In this document: positions 1-7,900 of the stretch, one piece after another
How the letters are laid out: the number at the start of each line of letters is the position of its first letter
Position numbering within the stretch: position 1 is the first letter of the stretch
Assembly: GCA_022361255.1 (NCBI GenBank)
Contig: JAKSBG010000371.1
Coordinates: 1 to 37,265 of the forward strand
Reading direction: 5' to 3'
Origin: Verrucomicrobiales bacterium
Lineage (GTDB): Bacteria; Verrucomicrobiota; Verrucomicrobiia; Verrucomicrobiales; DEV007
DNA length: 37,265 bases
The notes under the pieces: generated by a model
Told to the model about the DNA's origin: nothing
Database searches by the model: none
The model's input: the letters and a program-made list of their open reading frames with translations, nothing else
Translations under genes and position numbers: made by a program

Positions 1-202
1 CAACAGGATTTCCCTGCACTGCGGAACTGAAACGAACGGGCCGGTGAAAAGGAACACTGACGACGGTGTCGGATCCGCTCGTGCAGGTAGTCGTCGTGTG
101 ACCGGCAATACGTGACACGACTTCGGCCTCGATGGAGACGATCGGTCCGGATAGCAGCAACGCCAGAAATGCGGCAGTGAATCTGGTAGCTGGCGAGGAC
201 AT
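1..202 (-). CDS. Secreted TIGR02597-like verrucomicrobial protein, N-terminal fragment
   Basis: This is a gene start on the minus strand that runs off the left edge, with about 67 codons visible. The ATG is at 202-200. The first ~27 residues form a signal peptide with a hydrophobic core (FLALLLSGPIV). The mature start contains GSDTVVSVPFHRP, which resembles the opening strand of the secreted TIGR02597 family known mainly from Verrucomicrobia. I recognise that from memory of the family pattern and cannot search it. It lies 131 bp downstream of the TPR-redoxin gene on the same strand, so it could be the last member of that operon or have its own promoter. The reading frame and signal peptide are clear; the family name is less certain. 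Confidence 0.65.
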   Translation of the reverse strand, partial: MSSPATRFTAAFLALLLSGPIVSIEAEVVSRIAGHTTTTCTSGSDTVVSVPFHRPVRFSSAVQGNPV

Positions 203-292
203 AAATTTAAGCGGGATAATACGAAACTCCGGATACTTGTGGCAAGGATTGAAATGGGGTGTTGTTATCGGTTGCTGTCGACCGAAAAGCCT

Positions 293-311
293 GGGCGGGA
301 GGGGGTTGGGG
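293..311 (+). other. Potential G-quadruplex motif
   Basis: There are four G-runs on the plus strand (3, 3, 5 and 4 Gs) separated by 1, 1 and 2 nt, which fits the canonical G3+N1-7 pattern. It sits in the 131-bp gap between the TPR-redoxin gene and the TIGR02597-like gene. Both are transcribed leftwards, so the G-rich strand is the template and the RNA would be C-rich. Folding in the cell is not shown. Confidence 0.45.
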
Positions 312-333
312 CATGCTCCTGCAAGCGAGGCTG

Positions 334-2565
334 TCAGCGGTGGCCGTGGGCCAGGAGCAGGCGTGTCGCCTCCTTAAGTAAATCTCCAGGGCGGTTGAAC
401 GGTGCGTGTCCGATATCCTGCCACAGAATTTTTCCCCGTGGAGAAATCAGGATCGTGCCGTGCATAGGGCCGTTTTCCAGTTCATCGAATACGCGGTAGT
501 CACGAAAGGTTTTCAGGCCGGGATCGGCGAGAACAGGGAATGGAAAATGTTCCCGAAAACCGGGAGCTATTTCTTCCTCTGTGCCGAGCATCCGGGCAAG
601 GAGATCGGGGGAATCGAGGGTGATGGCTACGATCTGAATTCCGGCATTTTCGAAGGATTCGTAGCAGGGCTGAAAGGTGTTGAACTGCTCGAGGCAATAG
701 GCGCAACCGGTCCCAAGGAAAAAATTGAGCAGAACAGGTTGGTTGGAGAATTGTTTCAGTGTTATGAAATCGCCCCGACGATCAGGAAGCTCGAAGTCCG
801 GTGCAGGTGGGGGTTGCCAGGAATCCGGCCCGAACCGTCCCGGCTTCAATTGTTGATTCGCTGAGGGGATCGCCCATTTTTCCGGAAGGCGCAGATTTTT
901 CGCTACAGGGCTGAGTTTTTTCCACACCGGCAGGCCGGCATCTGCGTGACTGCCGTGAGCCCGGAATTCACGGTTGAAGAAAAATAATGCCTCCCGTTTC
1001 CGGCCGGCTTCCATGGCGTAGTGGCTGTAATATGCTGTGGGCAGCCAGCTTCGGGATGCATTTTTTCTTTCTGCTTCGACGATTTGAAATGCGGCGCCCG
1101 TGTGCCCTGCGAGATGGAGAAAGTGTGCTTTGACGAGGGCAGGCAAATCGGCGGTATCAAGTGTGGAAGGAGTAACGTTCCGCGAGCCGAAAAGCGAACG
1201 AATCGCCTGCGTGGTTCGAATAAATCCCGCAATTGCTTTTTCTTCACTGTTGGAAATTCCGGCAATGAGGACTTGCCGCTGGAACCGGAGCATTTCGGCG
1301 ACGAAGTCGTCAGCACGGTCTCGATTCCCGAGGGCAATTTGAGCGAGCGCTTTCCACTGCAGTTGCTGCACTTTGTCGCGTGGGCTGCCTGCGGCGAGCA
1401 GAAGGGGATGAGTTTCGAGGTCGTTGGCGAGGCGGTCCCACTGACCGGAAACCATGAGCGGCTCAACTCGCAGATGTTCCAGCCCACGGCTCGCATCGGC
1501 ATTTTTCCGGGGCAGTGCGACGGCTGCGTCCGCTTCGGCAAGAGCTTCATTGATTCTTCCGGATGCGGTGAGGAGGTTTACGAGGGTCGCGTGATTCCCG
1601 GTGAGATTTTCTGATTCCCACGGCATCAGATTTCGATGCGCGAGATTGCCGTGGTCGGTCTGAATCGCTTCTTTCGCGAAAACGGCGGCTTCATTCGAGT
1701 GACCGGCTGCGTAAAACGCTTCGGCGGTGTAGCGCCGGATCTCGGCCGCTTTCGGTGAAAGGGCACTCATGTTCCTGGCCTCATCGAGAATGTGCCCGGG
1801 TCTCCGGTCGAGCCAGAGAAAGACCCGGTAGTGTCGTGACGGGTGATCAGGCGCGAATTCGGCAAACTCCAGTGCGAGTTTATCCACGGCAAGATGTGAG
1901 GAAACGGGAAGGTTGGCGATGTAGTGATCGAGGGTAAGCCGGCGAAGGAGGAAAGCTCGAATTTCATTGTTTTCGGGAAATTCGAAAAGCAATTCTTCCA
2001 GCGCGAAAATTCGTTTCGCACTGCGAGCCGGGAGGTTGCGGTTTTCGCCCTCCCGATAGAACTCGGTAAGCAGAGCGGTCCACTTCTGTTCGAGGGCGGG
2101 ACGGTTGCGATCGCACCGGTCATGTGCTGCCCGGGCGTAGAGCCGTGCGACACCGGGGCGTCGTTCGTTGGCTTGAGCAAGGCCCCAGTATCCCATGGGG
2201 CAATCCGGGTCGAGATGGACAACGGTTCGAAAGGCCTCTTCCGCTTCGCGGTAAGCGAGGGCGTGGAGCAGGGCGATGCCCTGACGGAAAAACAGCTGAG
2301 CTTTCTTCGATTCGGTCGAAATGGGGAAGTCGATTGCCTCTGCTCCGATTCCCTCAAGGGGACGGGCGAGATATTTTGGGCCGGAAAGAAAGGCTTCCTG
2401 TAGAGTTTTCGGTTGGTTGGGATCGACTTCCTCGAGCAGTGGGGCAAGACATCTGAGGGAGTAGCTGCGATACTGCGCTGTGGCGGAGATCGCGACACAG
2501 AGAGCGGCGGCGAGAAATCCGGACCGGAGACAGGGAATGAGCCGGATGTCGCTACGGTTCGGCAT
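334..2565 (-). CDS. TPR-repeat protein with C-terminal redoxin (AhpC/TSA-type) domain
   Basis: This 743-residue exported protein starts with an N-terminal hydrophobic segment (residues ~13-31). A long helical region with TPR-like repeats follows (for example residues ~85-130, AYREAEEAFRTVVHLDPD). The thioredoxin-fold domain spans about residues 590-740. It carries a CAYC pair at Cys621/Cys624 followed by the beta strand IVAITLDS and then the GTILISPRGKI strand, as in peroxiredoxin/TlpA-like domains. The CxxC suggests disulfide reductase or peroxidase chemistry outside the cytoplasm, and the TPR part probably binds partner proteins. The start codon overlaps the end of the GspG-like gene by 14 bp, indicating translational coupling within the DUF1800 operon. 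Its substrate is unknown. Confidence 0.85.
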   Translation of the reverse strand: MPNRSDIRLIPCLRSGFLAAALCVAISATAQYRSYSLRCLAPLLEEVDPNQPKTLQEAFLSGPKYLARPLEGIGAEAIDFPISTESKKAQLFFRQGIALLHALAYREAEEAFRTVVHLDPDCPMGYWGLAQANERRPGVARLYARAAHDRCDRNRPALEQKWTALLTEFYREGENRNLPARSAKRIFALEELLFEFPENNEIRAFLLRRLTLDHYIANLPVSSHLAVDKLALEFAEFAPDHPSRHYRVFLWLDRRPGHILDEARNMSALSPKAAEIRRYTAEAFYAAGHSNEAAVFAKEAIQTDHGNLAHRNLMPWESENLTGNHATLVNLLTASGRINEALAEADAAVALPRKNADASRGLEHLRVEPLMVSGQWDRLANDLETHPLLLAAGSPRDKVQQLQWKALAQIALGNRDRADDFVAEMLRFQRQVLIAGISNSEEKAIAGFIRTTQAIRSLFGSRNVTPSTLDTADLPALVKAHFLHLAGHTGAAFQIVEAERKNASRSWLPTAYYSHYAMEAGRKREALFFFNREFRAHGSHADAGLPVWKKLSPVAKNLRLPEKWAIPSANQQLKPGRFGPDSWQPPPAPDFELPDRRGDFITLKQFSNQPVLLNFFLGTGCAYCLEQFNTFQPCYESFENAGIQIVAITLDSPDLLARMLGTEEEIAPGFREHFPFPVLADPGLKTFRDYRVFDELENGPMHGTILISPRGKILWQDIGHAPFNRPGDLLKEATRLLLAHGHR

Positions 2566-3226
2566 TTAGTTGATCATCTTCGGTTTGCTCTTTTCCGGTA
2601 AGGGGATTGCCGTCCCGATTCGTCCATGCAATGTCGTCGGAAGTGTTGAGTGTTTTGTCAGGTCCGGCGGAGAAGATCTCCATTTCTGTTCCGGAAAGAG
2701 GATGAAAAAAATAGGGGGTGCCCCAGCGATCAAGCAATTGTCCAGTCGAATCGAGCGATGGATGGTCGGACGGAAAGACAACGAGCTTCTCCGGATTGTT
2801 TCCAAGGAGGGCCTGCATGACCATGCGATTGTCAGCAGCGACGGGATTTCGCTCAAACGACAAACGATAGAAGAAGAGAAGTTGGTTGAGGTGTTCAAGG
2901 TCTTCTTCCGGAGCCAAATTCTCGGAGTGCAGCCCTCTCGCAATTTCGACTGCTTCCATTACCATGTTGCGACCGTCTTCATCCTGCTGGATTCGTTGAT
3001 CGTTTCTGATTCCGGTATCGTATGGATTGCGCCCGACGATGGAGATTTCCGGATTGTCCGCCGGCTGAGGGGGGCCCGGTCGGGAAACGTGATTTTTTTT
3101 CTGCACCTTCAAACCGGTCGGTTTTGTCGTCGAATCTGACTCAGGCACTTCGCGTATGCCGGGCACAAAGAAAACCGCCGCAAGTCCCGTAAGGATCAAG
3201 ATGGCAAAAATGGAGATTTTTTTCAT
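2552..3226 (-). CDS. Membrane-anchored protein with GspG-like C-terminal domain
   Basis: This protein has 224 residues. The N-terminal segment MKKISIFAILILTGLAAVFF is an uncleaved-type anchor or signal peptide. A low-complexity linker follows, and then a domain whose C-terminal third matches the calcium-binding end of type II secretion major pseudopilin GspG: DRWGTPYFFHP, then IFSAGPDKTLNTSDDI (about residues 165-200). The type IV prepilin cleavage motif (G-F-T-L-x-E) expected at the N-terminus is absent, so this is not a standard pseudopilin. It lies 13 bp after DUF1501 and overlaps the TPR-redoxin gene by 14 bp. A role as a small calcium-stabilised periplasmic domain is an inference. Confidence 0.75.
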   Translation of the reverse strand: MKKISIFAILILTGLAAVFFVPGIREVPESDSTTKPTGLKVQKKNHVSRPGPPQPADNPEISIVGRNPYDTGIRNDQRIQQDEDGRNMVMEAVEIARGLHSENLAPEEDLEHLNQLLFFYRLSFERNPVAADNRMVMQALLGNNPEKLVVFPSDHPSLDSTGQLLDRWGTPYFFHPLSGTEMEIFSAGPDKTLNTSDDIAWTNRDGNPLTGKEQTEDDQLNAEP

Positions 3227-3239
3227 GTCCCGGCTGAAA

Positions 3240-4883
3240 TCAGGTCAGCCCGATGAAATCGAGGTTTGTGGCGGGATCAAAGGGGCTGGAAAAGCCGTTT
3301 GCCAGATTCGGGAAAATTGATTCGAGATCGGCGGTGGAGACTCCAAACCATTTTGCAAGGCGGGAATAGTACTGGTCAGTGGATATCTGCGGAATCCAAC
3401 GACCACGATTGTTGTTACCCGGGATATCGTTGGCTCCTTGAATCGCGAGCTCGGGAAATTTCCCGTAGATTTTTGACCCGCCGGTATTGGCTTCGGCAAC
3501 AGCACCGCCGGCGATGAAGACGTGAGTGCCCCAGGCGTGATCGGTTCCAGAAGTGTTGGGCGTCCACGTCCGGTTAAAATCGGATGCCTGGAACATCGTG
3601 ACCATGTTGTAGTCGAATGCAGAATCATATTGCGCGAGTGCCTTCATCGCCTCGTTGAAGCAGGCAACGATTGCGTCGACATCAGAGAGCAGACCGGGAA
3701 GAAGTGCGTTGATGTCGGCATGATTGTCGAAACCACCTTTGTTCATAAAGAAGACCTGGCGGGTATTGCCGAGACAGTCGCGCCCGGCGATGAGCTTGCA
3801 GGTGATGAGCATTTCCTGAACGTCCGCCGGCAGATCTGTTGCATTGGTGAAATTGCTGCCGATACGACTGTTGTAGGTATCGAGAAAAACCGTTTCAAGA
3901 TAGTTGTCGGTAGGGAAGGGACCGTCGGCAGCAGAATCAGCGATGTTGGTTGCGGCTCCGATGAGGGCCTCATTTTCCCGGGCGCTTTTCAACACGTCGG
4001 AATAGCCCTGTTCGATAATGTGTTCGTGCTCGTAGTTAATGACCGACTCGAATGCTCTGAGGCGGCGTCCCGCAGAATTGTTTGTGTAGGCTCCATTTTG
4101 CACGGCGCTGGAGTAGTTGCTACCGTATCCGAAAAGTGAAATAGCACCGGTCCGGCTAACCGCATATTGCGGGATGGTTCCTCCGGGAGATACGAGGAGG
4201 TCGGTGCTGCCCGCAGCCGTAATGAGCATGGAGGCGACACTGTCTTTGTTGATACCCTGTCCGGCAGGTGCCGGGTCGGAATAGGGCGCACTGCGAAACA
4301 GACTCGCAACGCGACCGGCCCAACCTGACACGAAGGGATTCTGGGGGATCGAGGAAAACCACTCATTTACCTGGTCGGAGTGGGAGAAAAGCTGGATTGG
4401 TTTGATCGTCGCGTTGTAGTCGTTCAGGCTGACGTTCTCCGGAATGGGGACGGCAAGGGTGCCGCAGTTTGCGACCATGGCGAGTTCACCGTCATTGAAC
4501 ATCTGAGCCATGGCCTGGCAGGACGGGTGCAGTGCATACTGTTGATTACCGGCGGACGGGGCGTTGAGTTCCGTTCCTGCGTTGGAAATGTCCTCTTCGG
4601 AGACGGCGACGAAACGCCGGTCTGCTTCGTAGTTGGGTCGACCGGGATGGCTGCCAATGGGAATGAGAAGATTATTGGTGTCGCAGCCTCCCCCGAGAAA
4701 AAAGCAAACAAGAGCTTTGTATTCGCCCATGTTCATTCCCGTGGAAGCAGCTGAAGCGTTCTGAATGAGGTTTAAATTGGTCAGGGTGGAGGCGAGACCG
4801 GTGACGCCGAATCCGGCACTTCCGGTGCGGGTAAGAAACTTGCGCCGGCTCCATTTGGGGCTGTGGATGTGGAAAGGTTTCAT
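3240..4883 (-). CDS. DUF1501 family protein, Tat-exported
   Basis: This 547-residue protein has a twin-arginine signal (SRRKFL at residues 12-17, then a hydrophobic stretch ending near NASA). DUF1501 proteins have an alkaline-phosphatase/sulfatase-like fold and are very abundant in Planctomycetes and Verrucomicrobia, usually paired with a DUF1800 gene. Typical landmarks are the early LVCFFLGGGCDTNNLLIP and the later GGFDNHAD and DHAWGTHVFIAGG. The DUF1800 gene ends 25 bp upstream and the GspG-like gene begins 13 bp downstream, which supports one operon. The biochemical function of the family is not established. The family assignment is firm. Confidence 0.93.
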   Translation of the reverse strand: MKPFHIHSPKWSRRKFLTRTGSAGFGVTGLASTLTNLNLIQNASAASTGMNMGEYKALVCFFLGGGCDTNNLLIPIGSHPGRPNYEADRRFVAVSEEDISNAGTELNAPSAGNQQYALHPSCQAMAQMFNDGELAMVANCGTLAVPIPENVSLNDYNATIKPIQLFSHSDQVNEWFSSIPQNPFVSGWAGRVASLFRSAPYSDPAPAGQGINKDSVASMLITAAGSTDLLVSPGGTIPQYAVSRTGAISLFGYGSNYSSAVQNGAYTNNSAGRRLRAFESVINYEHEHIIEQGYSDVLKSARENEALIGAATNIADSAADGPFPTDNYLETVFLDTYNSRIGSNFTNATDLPADVQEMLITCKLIAGRDCLGNTRQVFFMNKGGFDNHADINALLPGLLSDVDAIVACFNEAMKALAQYDSAFDYNMVTMFQASDFNRTWTPNTSGTDHAWGTHVFIAGGAVAEANTGGSKIYGKFPELAIQGANDIPGNNNRGRWIPQISTDQYYSRLAKWFGVSTADLESIFPNLANGFSSPFDPATNLDFIGLT

Positions 4884-4908
4884 CTCGAAAGATTCGTGGA
4901 TTTACGGC

Positions 4909-7900
4909 TCACTTCTTCACCTGGTATTCCGGACTGATGGTCATGAGATACAGGGCCGTCCGGAATTTATTCATGCGGTTTATTTCACTGGATGTTCCGT
5001 CGCCAAAAGTGTCAGTCAGGGTATGAATAATCCATTCCCGGGGATTGCGTCCATCGAGATCGTTGGTGAAGTCGCCGTCACCGTGATGAGGGTCGCGCGG
5101 GCTGAACCCGTCGCGCGAGAGATCTTCGTCGTCCGACTCATCAAAGGGGTATTTGTCTTTGAATTGCCCTGCCATTAAACGTTGGTCCAGAAAGTCGACA
5201 AGAGCTTCGTCCTCTAGGGACTCTCCAGTGCGGCCACCAGAGCCCGTAATGTTATTCCCGGAGAAAGGAGGCAGCGAATAAATCTCGTCGGCCCATCTCT
5301 GAAAGTCGATGCGGATCCGGTGATGGGAGTCCCAGTCACCCGTGGTGGTGGTGCCTCCCGTGAAGGCCTCACGCTGATTCCGAAAGCTTCCGCCAAGTTG
5401 ATTGAAAGACTGACCGTCATTGCGGTTGTTCCGTGAGGTGTCCCACGCCCACGTGATGATCCAGAAGAAATTGATGTTGTTAATAACGTCCGTTTCTGTG
5501 GCGAGCTGAAGTTCGGGGGATACCAACGCGGCGGATTTCACAAGCCCCTTTGAAAAGTCGGGAAGGTAGTAGTTGAACACCGTCTCCTGCGCAAAAGGTG
5601 ACATGGAAAGCTGGGTGTCGGTCAGGTTGTAGAAGTAGTGGCAGTTGAAACGGAAGTTGTTCGCCTGGTTTGCGGGGTAACCGTAATCGGTCAGGAAGAT
5701 TTTGTGATAAGGCCCTTGTCCGGTATAGCTGCCCGGGTCGTAGCCGCCATCAACTTCCGGCCAGCTTCCGTTGAACGGAGGCCCGGTGTTGTCCGGCGAA
5801 ATCGGTAGCAGACTGGTAGCCTCGAAGGTTCGCAGCAACTGCATGTAGGCCTCGAGGGGAGGCTTCTTCATGCCGTAGCTTTCGGTGATGAGATCCGGAT
5901 TGCGGACTTCCGGGTCGAGGAGGATGGCCTTGCAGACATCACGCATGCAACCCTCGCTGTCTTTGAAGGCTTTCGAAACCCGGTAAAGGTACGCCGATGA
6001 CGGGTTACTCGTCGTCATCCGCTGGATGAGGCGGCGGCTGATAAACGGGGGAGTGGAGGCATGGCTCGCGTTGGCGTTTCCGGCATTTCCGGTGAAGTCG
6101 GGAGCGGCATTTCCGTCTACCTTGCCTGCAAACCAGTTGAGCGCGTCTTCAATATCGGCGATGCCCATTTGAATGATGCTGTTGTTGCTCGATGCGGGCG
6201 GATTGCCGGTGTTGGAAAGTATACCGGTATTGTCGATGACTCTTCCGCCGGCGATTGTTTTTACACCGAGGTCATGATAGATCGTTGAACCCGATTTGCC
6301 GAACATGCGCATGGGGTAGTTGAATTGGTGACCGTAGTAGTTTTCCCCTTCACCGGTTGTAAACCCTCCGGCGTAGAGGATTCCGTCATCACCATCGTTC
6401 GGGTCGCTGTCCCCGTTTGTATTGTCCGTGTCGAAAACATTGCCCCCGTCAGCGCTGTCGATACCGAACTGGTAGGGACCTTCACGATGGCCGATGTTGT
6501 TGTATAGTCTTGTATTGCTTCTCGTATCAGAGACGTAGCGACTGAAACTTTGCCCGGTGAGGACCCGTGCGAATTCCTGGATGTCATCGTTAGTGTAGGT
6601 GGCCGATGATCCCGGTGGTACATTCGGATTGTTCCCCGTTTGCAGCTGCAAAGAACCGTCGGGCCAGAGGTTGAACAGGCCGATCGAGAAAAGCTGCATA
6701 TCCTCGCGGGCGAGGTTCTCGTCAGGATAGACGTCAATAATCCCGTCGCCGTTGCTGTCGTAGGCGGCACGGTTTTTGAGACTGGAAAGCCATTTGCCCA
6801 TGACCGGACTCCAGTTGATGTAGCCGAAGAGGTCACGGAAGTAGGTTTCTTCGTTGTTGTCGATCTGGTTGTTTCCATTGCGGTCGCTCGGGAGGCAATA
6901 GAAGTTCAACATGTCCTGGTAGTTGGCTGCCGAAAGGTTCTTCGCGCGGATCGTGTTCAAGGTTTCCGCAACGACGAGAATCTGTTGTACGGAATATCCG
7001 AACTTCTGGCGCAACTGATCTTTTCCATTTACCATCAGCGCCCAGTGGCCACGGCGGCGATTGTTCTGGTTTGGCTGTCCGAGGTTTCGCACCACTCGAG
7101 CACCTTCGCTTGCTCCCACATCGTTGTTCCAATTGATCCAGTCGCGATCTGTCGGGTAGCGATTCACGGGATACCACTGATTGGCCCAGAAATGCGGGTG
7201 CGTATTTGGCATGCCCGGCGCGGGCCCGTTGGTTAATGATCGATCAATGTAGGGCCAGACAGTGGGGATCGGTTCGACATCGACTCCGGGATTGTTGCTG
7301 TCCCAGTCGTTCCATTCGGAAGGGTCCCACATCCCACGCAGGTTCCACTCCATGTTGTCAGCGGCGAGCGTGTAATCGACGAGGTAGGTCTGCTGCAGAC
7401 GGCACTGCTCGTCGATCCACTTGTCGAATTCTTCGATTCGGCTGTAGTTGGCATTCGATTGCCGCTCCGTTTCAATCGCCGTTTTGATTGCCTGCACGTC
7501 TTCCCAGGCTGCGCCGAAGGTTGCCTGATTGAGAAAGCGTGTGATCTCATTCTCCAGTTCCGCTCCGCTAAGCAACGGAACAGGATCGGGATCAGCAGGA
7601 GGATCAGGTTCATTAACCGAGCCGGTTGCTAGCTCCAGCATTGCCATGACTTCGCCTGCGGCATTGTTGTCGGTATGGAGGTTGACATAGATTTGCGTTT
7701 CCCCGTTTTGATTGAAAAGGGAATCAATGATCACCTGGCGGGAAGGGGGGCCGCCATTAGTCGGTAGAACGGGGTTTTGGCGCGTTAAATCCCAGTCGTA
7801 GGTCAGGTAGTGGCCGAGGAGAGCGTCTGACTCTGCTTCGTTGAGAATGTCATGAATGGGCGGCCCTCCAACCTGATTGCCTCCGCTGAGAAGAACTTTG

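Noticed and set aside
903-2498. Open frames of 215 and 243 codons in a second minus frame inside the TPR-redoxin gene
   Set aside because: They are out of frame with a gene that has clear domains, and their sequences are Ser/Pro/Arg-rich as expected for shadow frames.
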